The notes: generated by a model from the sequence alone, not told the origin. A stretch of 42,649 bases of DNA from Candidatus Yanofskyibacteriota bacterium (GCA_016181045.1 JACPAB010000005.1:1-42649), one strand, 5' to 3'; positions 17,026 through 25,496 are shown, counted from the stretch's first letter. Numbers and translations are program-made.

Positions 17026-18480
17026 ATGACATTAACACCGAAGCAAAAACAAATTCTTGATTTCATAAAAACATATTCTGACAAAAAGGGGTTCTCTCCT
17101 ATTCACGAAGAGATCGCCAAAAAGTTTAAACTCGCTATCTCTACCATTCACGAACACCTCTCTGCCCTAGAAAGAAAGGGCTACATCAAAAAAGACCCCG
17201 GCCATGCCCGAACAATTGAGGCAATCAGTCCAAATAAAAATTCCGGTCTGGTCAAAATCCCCCTCCTCGGCACCATCGCCGCCGGCCAACCCATTGAAGC
17301 CATACAAACAAATGAAACGATAGCCGTTCCCAAAAGCAAAATTAAGCCGGGTAATATTTACGCCCTAAGGGCGGTTGGTAGTAGTATGGTGGATGAAAAT
17401 ATAAATGACGGTGATGTGGTTTTAGTAAGACAACAGTCGGTGGCTGAAAACGGAGAAAAAGTCGTGGCACTTTTAGATAACTATGGGGCAACTCTTAAGA
17501 AATTTTACAAAGAACAGGGGCATATACGACTACAACCAGCCAACAAAGACATGGAGCCGCTTATTATTAGAAATGGCAAAGATATTTCGGTACAAGGAAT
17601 AGTGCTTGATGTCATAAGAGAAGAAAATTATCCAACAATTAATTTCCCGCAACCGCGAGAATATAAAGATCATAAAAAACTCCCCCTTAATAAAATAATC
17701 TGCGGTAACGCAATAGAAGTCATGGAGAAATTTCCTTCTAATTCGGTTGATATTGTGGTCACCTCGCCACCGTATGACGCAGTACGCGACTACAAGGGGT
17801 TTTCTCTTGATTTGCATGCAGCAGGAAAAGAAATACATCGCGTCCTAAAAGATGGTGGTATCGCAGCTATGGTTATCCAAGATCAGACAAAGAACTTTGG
17901 GAAAACGCTAACATCTTTCAGAACAATCGTGGACTGGTGTGACAACATTGGATTTAAACTTTTTGAAACAGTAATTTATAGAAAATATGGAGCAGAAGGT
18001 GCGTGGTGGAACAAACGTTTCCGCGTAGACCACGAGTATATCCCAGTCTTCTTAAAAGGAGACCGGCCTCGATACTTCAACAAAGAGCATTTGAAGATTC
18101 CCTCAAAACACGGGGGTAAAACAATGACAGGCGGAGGAACGCGGCTTACGAATGGGGTTCGTATAGCAACTCGCGCAATAACAATAAATCCGATGAAATG
18201 CCGTGGGACAATCTGGGAATATCTAACTGCTGGCGACGGAAGCCGACTAAAGCACCTGCATCCAGCAACATTTCCAAACCAGCTCCCCTACGACTTTATT
18301 CGGTGCTTCTGCCCAGCAAGCGGAGTTGTGCTAGACCCATTTATCGGTAGTGGGACTACTGCAGTAGCAGCAAAGAACCTCAATAGAAGCTACATCGGCA
18401 TAGACATAGCCAAGGAATATTGTGAGATTGCCGAAAAAAGAATTAAGATCGAAACGCCTTCGCAAAACAAACTAATTTAG
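17026..18480 (+). CDS. lexA-like fusion: LexA repressor/S24 autoprotease fused to a beta-class (TSPPY) DNA methyltransferase
   Basis: N-term MTLTPKQKQILDFIKTYSDKKGFSPIHEEIAKKF..STIHEHLSALERKGYI (LexA wHTH), cleavage site TIAAGQPIEA, catalytic Ser GSSMVDENINDGD and Lys ATLKKF; C-term VVTSPPYDAVRDY and DPFIGSGTTAVAAKNLNRSYIGIDI; one uninterrupted frame. Confidence 0.93.
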   Translation: MTLTPKQKQILDFIKTYSDKKGFSPIHEEIAKKFKLAISTIHEHLSALERKGYIKKDPGHARTIEAISPNKNSGLVKIPLLGTIAAGQPIEAIQTNETIAVPKSKIKPGNIYALRAVGSSMVDENINDGDVVLVRQQSVAENGEKVVALLDNYGATLKKFYKEQGHIRLQPANKDMEPLIIRNGKDISVQGIVLDVIREENYPTINFPQPREYKDHKKLPLNKIICGNAIEVMEKFPSNSVDIVVTSPPYDAVRDYKGFSLDLHAAGKEIHRVLKDGGIAAMVIQDQTKNFGKTLTSFRTIVDWCDNIGFKLFETVIYRKYGAEGAWWNKRFRVDHEYIPVFLKGDRPRYFNKEHLKIPSKHGGKTMTGGGTRLTNGVRIATRAITINPMKCRGTIWEYLTAGDGSRLKHLHPATFPNQLPYDFIRCFCPASGVVLDPFIGSGTTAVAAKNLNRSYIGIDIAKEYCEIAEKRIKIETPSQNKLI

Positions 18481-19442
18481 GGTAATTTGTCTGGACTCTC
18501 TAATGCATACTCAAATCCAGAGGCGGTTGCACTTCTAATAACAAAAGATAGTGGGTTTTGAGCTAATACAATATCGTAATTACTCTGCGTAGGACTGTCC
18601 CCTCCTTTAGTAAATTTATAGAGAGAAAAATTTTCCCAGGTCCAATCTTCATCTTTATACTCCCAGTCAGTTGAAGCCGAAAGTAGATTTATAAACTTTT
18701 TGACTTTTTCTTTTTCGGCTTGTTTTATATTGTATAGGTCCTTAGTTTTATCCAGGTTCTTGGGAATTCCGCTTGTATCTGAAATATAAAGTTTATCTCC
18801 ACCTCTTTTTCCTTTTCCTATAAGGCCTATATCAGTAAAAACTTTTTTAAGATTTAACATTAAGATTCTCAACGCGTGTTTATCTATATAAAACATCTTA
18901 TTCAAAACATTATCCTTATCACTGATCCCTAAATACTGAAACCAGTCCAAACAATTTTCTGGGTAATTAAATAGATTTTTAAAGGTTCCGTCTGTATAAA
19001 GTAAAGTGGGGACTGCTTTGTCTGGAATGGAGATCTTCAGGTCCGACCCTATTATGCTCAGTAATAAATGAATAGTTCCTAATGGATACTTCAGCTTAAA
19101 ATTGGTTTTCATGTCGTAGTTTCTCATTATATTTGGCTGAATACACTGATCATAATTACTCCAATTGGAGGGGGTCTTTGCTTTATTCAACAAAACCATA
19201 TGATGCCCGATGCTTTTTATATCTTTTCTAAAAATATCAATATCCAAGAATACACAATCTTTAGCAGACAACCCCTTCTCCAATATGAGTAATTTGCCAT
19301 CATAAAATCCTTTTATTTTCCACCCCAAATAATGAGACATCAGCAATCCACACAAAAGCCCGTCACTATCTGGACTTAAAATGCAATTCTTACCTCTCTC
19401 AAATACCCAAGGGTAGTTCTTCTTTACTTCGCTAATTTTCAT
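18477..19442 (-). CDS. Uncharacterised protein, weakly DHH-phosphoesterase-like; convergent with the LexA-methyltransferase gene
   Basis: ILSPDSDGLLCGLLMSHYLG...CVFLDIDIFRKDIKSIGHHMV; stop overlaps methyltransferase stop by 4 nt; start chosen at MKISEV. Confidence 0.5.
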   Translation of the reverse strand: MKISEVKKNYPWVFERGKNCILSPDSDGLLCGLLMSHYLGWKIKGFYDGKLLILEKGLSAKDCVFLDIDIFRKDIKSIGHHMVLLNKAKTPSNWSNYDQCIQPNIMRNYDMKTNFKLKYPLGTIHLLLSIIGSDLKISIPDKAVPTLLYTDGTFKNLFNYPENCLDWFQYLGISDKDNVLNKMFYIDKHALRILMLNLKKVFTDIGLIGKGKRGGDKLYISDTSGIPKNLDKTKDLYNIKQAEKEKVKKFINLLSASTDWEYKDEDWTWENFSLYKFTKGGDSPTQSNYDIVLAQNPLSFVIRSATASGFEYALESPDKLP

Positions 19443-19484
19443 ATTTAGAATCCTACTCTGTAATCGTTCTGAAGACAAATCGTC

Positions 19485-20501
19485 TCAAAAATGCCCATAA
19501 CAACAGTTCTCTCGGAAATTCGGCTGGCGGAGGGAGAGGAGGTTGATGATGGCGTTCGGACGCCAGTCATAGGCCAGAGCGAGAGCGGAGATGTCCTGGC
19601 CTTTTTCGTTGATGGCTTGGACCATTACCGGTTCGGCCCGGCCGATGGCGTAGGCCACAGAGACGAGGCACTGCTTGGCTTTGTCGTGAGCGACGAGCTC
19701 CTTGGCAACATGGCGGGCCATGTATGCGCCGGAGCGGTCAACTTTGGTCGCGTCTTTTCCTGAAAAGCATCCCCCGCCGTGCGGAATAAGGCCGCCGTAT
19801 GTGTCCACCATGATTTTCCTTCCCGTCAGGCCTGTGTCGGCTTCAAAACCTCCCCGCACAAACTTCCCCGTTGGATTCACAAGTATCTCGACATTCTCAT
19901 ATTCTTGAGAATATGAGAATGTCGGTTTGATAAGTTTTTCTGTGATGGCCTCGCGTATCTCACTTTGTTCGATACCTTCGGAATGCTGGGTGCTGACAAG
20001 AATCGTTTTGACTTTGCCGTCCTGAATTGTCACCTGGGTTTTACCATCGGGACGGAGCCAGGGCAAAACCGAACTCCGACGCAAGTTCTCAAGGCCTTTA
20101 GCCAGCCGATGAGCAAGCACGACTCCAAGCGGAAGGAATTCCGGCGTCTCGTCGGTAGCATAGCCATACATTATGCCCTGATCTCCCGCTCCTCCGGTAT
20201 CCACGCCTTGAGCGATATCGGGTGATTGCTTAACTATATTTACAATAACCTTGAGCTCGTCGGTGTAGCCGATGTCGGCATACACGCGCCTGGCTACGGC
20301 TTCATAGTCAACGTCGGCTTTGCTCGTAATTTCCCCGCCAACGACCAAAAGGCCATGGCTTCCGAATGTCTCCACCGCAACCCGGCTGAACGGGTCCTGC
20401 TTCAAACACTCGTCCAGGATTGCGTCCGATATTTGGTCGCAGACCTTGTCGGGATGCCCCGACGTAACACTCTCCACGGTATATGTTCTTGGTACGAACA
20501 T
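19485..20501 (-). CDS. metK: S-adenosylmethionine synthetase (C-terminus short)
   Basis: VTSGHPDKVCDQISDAILDECL, GAGDQGIMYGYATDE, GGGCFSGKDATKVDRSGAYMAR; ends at CCYGHF. Confidence 0.95.
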   Translation of the reverse strand: MFVPRTYTVESVTSGHPDKVCDQISDAILDECLKQDPFSRVAVETFGSHGLLVVGGEITSKADVDYEAVARRVYADIGYTDELKVIVNIVKQSPDIAQGVDTGGAGDQGIMYGYATDETPEFLPLGVVLAHRLAKGLENLRRSSVLPWLRPDGKTQVTIQDGKVKTILVSTQHSEGIEQSEIREAITEKLIKPTFSYSQEYENVEILVNPTGKFVRGGFEADTGLTGRKIMVDTYGGLIPHGGGCFSGKDATKVDRSGAYMARHVAKELVAHDKAKQCLVSVAYAIGRAEPVMVQAINEKGQDISALALAYDWRPNAIINLLSLRQPNFRENCCYGHF

Positions 20502-20522
20502 TTTTGTGTGTCTTGTAAAAGG

Positions 20523-20549
20523 AAAAATCTTTCCGGCGGAAAGATTTTT
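20523..20549 (-). terminator. Hairpin terminator between riboswitch and metK
   Basis: AAAAATCTTTCC GGC GGAAAGATTTTT perfect 12-bp stem. Confidence 0.7.
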
Positions 20550-20565
20550 CTTATTTAAGAAGACG

Positions 20566-20709
20566 ATTATCTTTCCCTTCTCGGAGTGGTCTCCTGACCG
20601 TGCTTTAGCCGGTCAAGGAACTCTGTCGGGCTGGAGTTGGCACCGTTTTCTTTTTTTAGAATGGTTGCCGGCGGGTCGCAGGGCCAGTCCCTCGCCGCCT
20701 CTCGATAAC
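20566..20709 (-). ncRNA. SAM-I (S-box) riboswitch aptamer upstream of metK
   Basis: Minus strand GTTATCGAGAGGCGGCGAGGGACTGGCCCTGCGACCCGCCGGCAACC...GGTGCCAACTCC...GGGAAAGATAAT; core S-box motifs; P1 GTTATC/GATAAT. Confidence 0.9.
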
Positions 20710-20741
20710 TATTTGGTTGTACTCTCAATATAACATACCGA

Positions 20742-20954
20742 CTACAAAATATCCACAATCTTCTGCCTTGAAATGCGTCCGGAAACGATTCGGACATTCG
20801 GAGTGTGGAAATATTCTGAAAGCGCTTTCACAACGGCCCGATTCGCTCGGCCTTGGACGGGAGGTTCTTTGACTGAAACAACAAAATTCTGGTCATCGAT
20901 CTTCTCGACTTTATTTTCATTCGAATTCGGCTTGGCTTTGACGTTTATTCTCAT
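20742..20954 (-). CDS. DUF167 (YggU-like) protein
   Basis: MRINVKAKPNSNENKVEK...EPPVQGRANRAVVKALSEYF..VRIVSG. Confidence 0.85.
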   Translation of the reverse strand: MRINVKAKPNSNENKVEKIDDQNFVVSVKEPPVQGRANRAVVKALSEYFHTPNVRIVSGRISRQKIVDIL

Positions 20955-20965
20955 TACTTATTCTC

Positions 20966-21047
20966 GTCCCGTTAGAAATTAATTTCGCTTCAAATATGGA
21001 GCATGGTCAAAAAATAGCTACGTTAAGCAGGATATTTCTAACGGGAC
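20966..21047. repeat. Element bounded by 14-nt perfect inverted repeats GTCCCGTTAGAAAT / ATTTCTAACGGGAC
   Basis: Read directly; same ends as the 14811-14927 element. Confidence 0.8.
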
Positions 21048-21523
21048 TCGTGGCGCCGGCTTTCCTCGTTCCGGTCAAGGGCTGTTTCCATTACCTCAAG
21101 CTCCCCTTCCAATCTTTCCCTGATCTGGCTCATCGGAGTATCCAGATCGCGGCCTTTTGTTTTCATCAATATCAGCGTGCTTGAGGCGGCTTCCAGATAG
21201 CCCAGCAACCGTTGGGCCGTTGCGGCTTCCTTTTGAGCAACATCGTGCAATTCGGCGGCGGCCTCATCCGTAGCCCGGCCTTGAGCGGTCTCTTTGGCGT
21301 ACGCGATGGTCTGCCTCAATTCCCTCTTTCGTTCTTCGATGGTCAAGATGGCTTCCGAAAGCGTTGTATCGGAATTTATCTTATTCTCTTGTTTTAACGC
21401 ATCCAAAGCCCACAAGGTTTTGCGGGTCCGCTCTTCGGGTTCTATCTTTCTGCCTTCGTCCTCTACCAACCTCCCGAACTCCTGGATCAGCTCGGAGTCA
21501 ATCTTCAGTGTTTCTTTGGGCAT
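21038..21523 (-). CDS. Hypothetical coiled-coil protein
   Basis: 161 aa; stop codon TAG lies inside the CTAACGGG repeat end. Confidence 0.5.
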   Translation of the reverse strand: MPKETLKIDSELIQEFGRLVEDEGRKIEPEERTRKTLWALDALKQENKINSDTTLSEAILTIEERKRELRQTIAYAKETAQGRATDEAAAELHDVAQKEAATAQRLLGYLEAASSTLILMKTKGRDLDTPMSQIRERLEGELEVMETALDRNEESRRHESR

Positions 21524-21562
21524 AGCTGTACTAATGTATCACTTCTCCGCGAAAAACAAAAA

Positions 21563-21577
21563 CCGCGCGAAGCGCGG
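21563..21577 (-). terminator. Intrinsic terminator
   Basis: CCGCGC GAA GCGCGG with TTTTTG on the minus strand. Confidence 0.6.
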
Positions 21578-21656
21578 CAAAATCTTTAACTCTCCTTTCG
21601 GGCCAGCCCTTGAACCCGGGAATATCCACTTCGTCGGGCATTTCCTGTTATAAAAT

Positions 21657-21995
21657 TTACAACGCTCCATCTTTCCCGTCTTCAGGCGGTCCGTCCGCGG
21701 CGATGTGGAGCGAACGAAGGAATATTCTATCGTTGGCTTCTATTTCTTCCCGGGTCTTGGTCGAACCGGACAGGAGCTTGGGATTCAGGTCCATTCCGAA
21801 CAAAGAAGCTCTTTTTCTCCACCAATATGTGGTTCTTGTTATTATCGACCTCTCTTCTTCCGAGCCGGCGATATGTTCACAAAGCAGGATGTGGTCTCTT
21901 ATCTTTCTCAAGAAATCCTGGTCTACATCTTTGTTGGCGCGAAGCTGCCAGAATTGAGTATCCAGGAGTTCGAATTCCGGCAGAAGCTTCCTCAT
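21657..21995 (-). CDS. Hypothetical protein
   Basis: 112 aa ORF, plausible gene spacing. Confidence 0.45.
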   Translation of the reverse strand: MRKLLPEFELLDTQFWQLRANKDVDQDFLRKIRDHILLCEHIAGSEEERSIITRTTYWWRKRASLFGMDLNPKLLSGSTKTREEIEANDRIFLRSLHIAADGPPEDGKDGAL

Positions 21996-22077
21996 TGGGA
22001 CCTCCTGATTGGCAAAAAGCTGATACGGTTAAAATACCACGAATTTGGGGAGAAATCAATAAAAACCCTATTCGACA

Positions 22078-22464
22078 CTATCTAGGAGACATCCTTTTTG
22101 ATATCTCTTCAAGCTTGAGAACCAGGGCCTCGATTTCTTTATGCATCTCCCGCAAAGAAATTTCTTCCGCATCCAGTTCTTCTTTGGTCTTTTCGATTAG
22201 TTTTTTCTCTTTTCTTAGGCCGCTAAGTATTTGCTGGTCTCCTATAAAGAAGGATACGAAAAGCCCGATCATTAAAAGCACGCCGGTACTTATTAGTAAC
22301 GATACCGGACCGGTCAGCCAGGGGATCATATCCGCGGTATTCCAAACCCCCCGCCAGAACAGGACAACGGCTACCCCGCCGATGAAGGTATAGACAAGCG
22401 GATGCTTGCTAAGAGTGAACCGGACCCTATCTTCCAGGCGGTCAAAAAATTTAATTATTTTCAT
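22078..22464 (-). CDS. Hypothetical membrane protein with C-terminal coiled coil
   Basis: Two TM segments then Lys/Glu-rich helix. Confidence 0.5.
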   Translation of the reverse strand: MKIIKFFDRLEDRVRFTLSKHPLVYTFIGGVAVVLFWRGVWNTADMIPWLTGPVSLLISTGVLLMIGLFVSFFIGDQQILSGLRKEKKLIEKTKEELDAEEISLREMHKEIEALVLKLEEISKRMSPR

Positions 22465-22578
22465 ACTGAAGTCACGTAATTATATCCATTTATACTAAGA
22501 TTGGCAAAATAATTAGTTTTACTCTTTATAAATGTTTATTAATCCTAACCATTATAAAGATTATTAGTTATAAACACT

Positions 22579-23235
22579 TTATAAACTTCTTCGGATCCCC
22601 TCTATCCATCCGGCCATCTGCCGGGCCAACATGGAACTGGCCTTGACCCTAACTCTCAACAGGCCTAATTCCGACTTACCTGTTTTATAAAAATAGACTC
22701 TGGTAAAATACCCCTTAGAAAAACCTGTGATAGATGCCCAGTAATTTTTTATCCTATCCAAAGAATCTTTTTTATTTTTACCCAAGAAAATATCGAACAG
22801 TATCTCTTCGTCTCCTATTCTTCCTATATCTTTACGCCATTTCAAAAATAATTTAATAAGATACGGATCGGAGCTTGTGAAATTAATACCCTTGCGCAGG
22901 TCGCTTTCGTTTCCAAATTTCCAGTAAAGAACAATGCCCATCAACCAGAGTTCCCGTTTGGTAATGTCTCCGATCTTCTTAGCGGAAGAACGTTTTATGT
23001 CTTCCGTTTCACGCAAGATCCTTGCGGTTCTTTTTTCCGAATTCGACTTTGCGACCGCCGATCGCTTCGCTTTCAGTTTTTTGGCCTGCTCGTCCGAGAG
23101 TTCGATGTCTTTTAACCAATAAGCGATGGTCGATCTCGGGATATTGATGGAATTTTGGATGTCGGAATACGAAAATCCCTTCTTCCGGAGCTCAATCGCG
23201 ATGCCTTTTTTGAACCTAACGGGTGTTTGGACCAC
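22579..23235 (-). CDS. HTH protein with LAGLIDADG-like (regulator/homing-endonuclease-like) C-terminal region
   Basis: KKGFSYSDIQNSINIPRSTIAYWLKDIELS; INFTSSDPYLIKLFLKWRKDI. Confidence 0.55.
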   Translation of the reverse strand: MVQTPVRFKKGIAIELRKKGFSYSDIQNSINIPRSTIAYWLKDIELSDEQAKKLKAKRSAVAKSNSEKRTARILRETEDIKRSSAKKIGDITKRELWLMGIVLYWKFGNESDLRKGINFTSSDPYLIKLFLKWRKDIGRIGDEEILFDIFLGKNKKDSLDRIKNYWASITGFSKGYFTRVYFYKTGKSELGLLRVRVKASSMLARQMAGWIEGIRRSL

Positions 23236-23376
23236 GGTATTTAGTTAATACTAATATACTATCAAAGTCCAATACAAATCGCAATAATAGCTGTGGATAA
23301 GCACTTTTAGGACGTTATCTTCTATCCCCCGCTGCTGGGTGTAGAGAAGCATACGTAAAGATAGAAATTATAATAC

Positions 23377-24237
23377 CTATGAGAATAAACTCTCCTCCAA
23401 AAAATCCATAAACTCTTTTTTCTTGGAAACTGGGTCACTCCAATATATTTCCTTGCCATTTGAGCCTAGGCTCATTTTACCTTTTTCATCAATGAAAACA
23501 GTTGATTTATGTAGAGTAACGAAGTCTTTGCCTATTGCAGTGGCAAATGTTAGTGGGTCGTGCATCTTTGGCCAGAAACTTGTTTTCTTATTAAATAATT
23601 CTATGTTTTGCACAAGTAATTTATGGACTGGCTCGTTGCTGTCTTTTAATTTTTTAAATATTGGGTTGTCTGGATTTACTTCATACTCTTGCTGAAATGT
23701 TGTCTGCGCCATTATCAGTGAGATATTACAATCTAAGTCATTGATAATATATCTTGCCGCCTCTTTGTCAAGCCGAATATTATGTTCTATCCAGCCCTCT
23801 CGGCGACTATAATTGATTGCGCCACCCATCATATAGATTTCAAATGTATTTACATAATCAGGATAAACCTTGAAAAACTTAGCCAAATTGGTAAAGCCGC
23901 CTATGCCGACATAAGTAATCTTGCCTACAGAGTCAGCCACTTTTTTCATTGAATTTATGTAATCACCACCTGCATCGTTTTTGTGGTCTTTTAGCAACTC
24001 ATCAACAACGAAATTTTTATGATTGCCTAAATCTATACCGCTCACCACCTCAATTCCCTGATTCCCAGTCATCTTAAGGACGTTTCTGGTAAAGGTTGTC
24101 CTTTTATTCAGAACTTCATCTGCCGTTACGATAAGCGCAATTTCTACTTCTGGTGACTTTAGCGCTAACAAAAGAGCGAATAAATCATCTGGGTCATAAC
24201 CGATATCAGTATCAAGAATTATTTTTTTCTTATCCAT
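23377..24237 (-). CDS. Inosine/uridine-preferring nucleoside hydrolase family protein
   Basis: KKIILDTDIGYDPDDLFALLLALKSPEVEI. Confidence 0.8.
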   Translation of the reverse strand: MDKKKIILDTDIGYDPDDLFALLLALKSPEVEIALIVTADEVLNKRTTFTRNVLKMTGNQGIEVVSGIDLGNHKNFVVDELLKDHKNDAGGDYINSMKKVADSVGKITYVGIGGFTNLAKFFKVYPDYVNTFEIYMMGGAINYSRREGWIEHNIRLDKEAARYIINDLDCNISLIMAQTTFQQEYEVNPDNPIFKKLKDSNEPVHKLLVQNIELFNKKTSFWPKMHDPLTFATAIGKDFVTLHKSTVFIDEKGKMSLGSNGKEIYWSDPVSKKKEFMDFLEESLFS

Positions 24238-24256
24238 TTTTATATTAGGTTCTAAC

Positions 24257-24508
24257 TTACCAACCCGCTACATTCTTAATTAAATTTAATTTCTTTTCTC
24301 TGCGCCAACTTTTTATCTGTGCCTCTCTCTTTAGAGCTTCGCTCCTTGTTGTAAATTGCTCTGTATATAAAATCTTAACAACTTGCTTTGATCGAGTGTA
24401 GTGTCCGCCAGTTCTTGTTTTATGTTCTTTAAATCGACGAGCTACATCTGTGGTAATACCAGTATAAATACTTTTATCACTACACTCGATAAGATAAATA
24501 AAATACAT
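24257..24508 (-). CDS. GIY-YIG nuclease family protein
   Basis: MYFIYLIECSDKSIYTGITTDVARRFKEHKT; start trimmed to MYFIYL. Confidence 0.92.
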   Translation of the reverse strand: MYFIYLIECSDKSIYTGITTDVARRFKEHKTRTGGHYTRSKQVVKILYTEQFTTRSEALKREAQIKSWRREKKLNLIKNVAGW

Positions 24509-24528
24509 GGGCTTCGGCAAGCTCAGCT

Positions 24529-24586
24529 CACTTCGACTCATTCAATACAGAAGGCCTGCACTGAGCGAGCGAAGCGAGTCGAAGTG
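24529..24586. repeat. Inverted repeat CACTTCGACTC ... GAGTCGAAGTG with GAGCGAGCGAAGCGAG interior
   Basis: 11-nt perfect arms. Confidence 0.7.
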
Positions 24587-24702
24587 CTGGACACCTCGGT
24601 CTCGGATTTTTGAAAACCTAGACCCCACAAGGGTTTTTGAGGCGTATTTTTAATCTTGATTTTGGCCCTCCTCGAACTGGATCAATTTAGATAAATTAAT
24701 AA

Positions 24703-25404
24703 TTATTTCTTGTATTTTTCTAACTGAAATATTGTTGCGGCTATCTTTTGGATCTTACCAGTCGAGGCAATATATCTCTGCGATTTTTGTTTTGTATTCG
24801 AGCCAAAATGATGAAAGTTTTTATTTACCAAATTAATTCTAATTTCATCTATATCATTGCCGAGACTCTTGTCATATGAGGCACCAACTACTTTTCCCGT
24901 TATGTTCCAGTGGTCACCCCCTTTAGGTCTATGGATATCAACCAACTCGCACTCTAAATGTGCTAAACACTCTTTAATCAAGGGCGGATAAATCTCATAC
25001 TTTGACAACTCAAATGGTTCAAATTTGGTCAGCTTAGCCAGTTCTATTTTATCTCTATAATCATTCCTTTGATACGGCATAGCCACAATATCCATTTTCC
25101 CCAATAAATCCTTGCCTGGTATATTTATTATGAAATAGGGAAATTGTTTGATATTAAAGTATGTATTCATCGCGCCTTTATTTATTGGCCCACCCAAAAC
25201 AGAGTGTTGTTTTATAGCAGCAGAAAAAGTTACGTAGGGCGGCTCGTAACTAGTGTCTAAACAGGTGGCAAAGGGCGCAACTCCGGTAATAAGTTGGTTC
25301 TTAACTTCCCCAATAGTAGTAATGAATACTATTGGGTGTGTGGTCATCAAATGCTTGGTCCAATAAATAGGAGCTTCGATTTTGGATGCTGATTTTTTAT
25401 ACAT
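24703..25404 (-). CDS. Flavin reductase-like domain protein
   Basis: PIVFITTIGEVKNQLITGVAPFATCLDTSYEPPYVTFSAAIKQHS; start trimmed to MYKKSASKIEAP. Confidence 0.7.
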   Translation of the reverse strand: MYKKSASKIEAPIYWTKHLMTTHPIVFITTIGEVKNQLITGVAPFATCLDTSYEPPYVTFSAAIKQHSVLGGPINKGAMNTYFNIKQFPYFIINIPGKDLLGKMDIVAMPYQRNDYRDKIELAKLTKFEPFELSKYEIYPPLIKECLAHLECELVDIHRPKGGDHWNITGKVVGASYDKSLGNDIDEIRINLVNKNFHHFGSNTKQKSQRYIASTGKIQKIAATIFQLEKYKK

Positions 25405-25496
25405 AAATATTTTATATTTTTGACCCGTCCTGGTCACTTTAATATTCCCAACCCATGCTGCGGGGCTTAGTATCTTGTTTAAGATTCCAACCAAAG

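Noticed and set aside
19485-20501. TGA recoded as glycine (code 25) after YGHF in metK
   Set aside because: Several other genes use TGA as stop in ATGA overlaps (9544, 10416), so standard code is expected.
20567-20797. 76-aa minus-strand ORF
   Set aside because: Coincides with the SAM-I riboswitch leader of metK; codons reflect RNA core motifs, not a protein.
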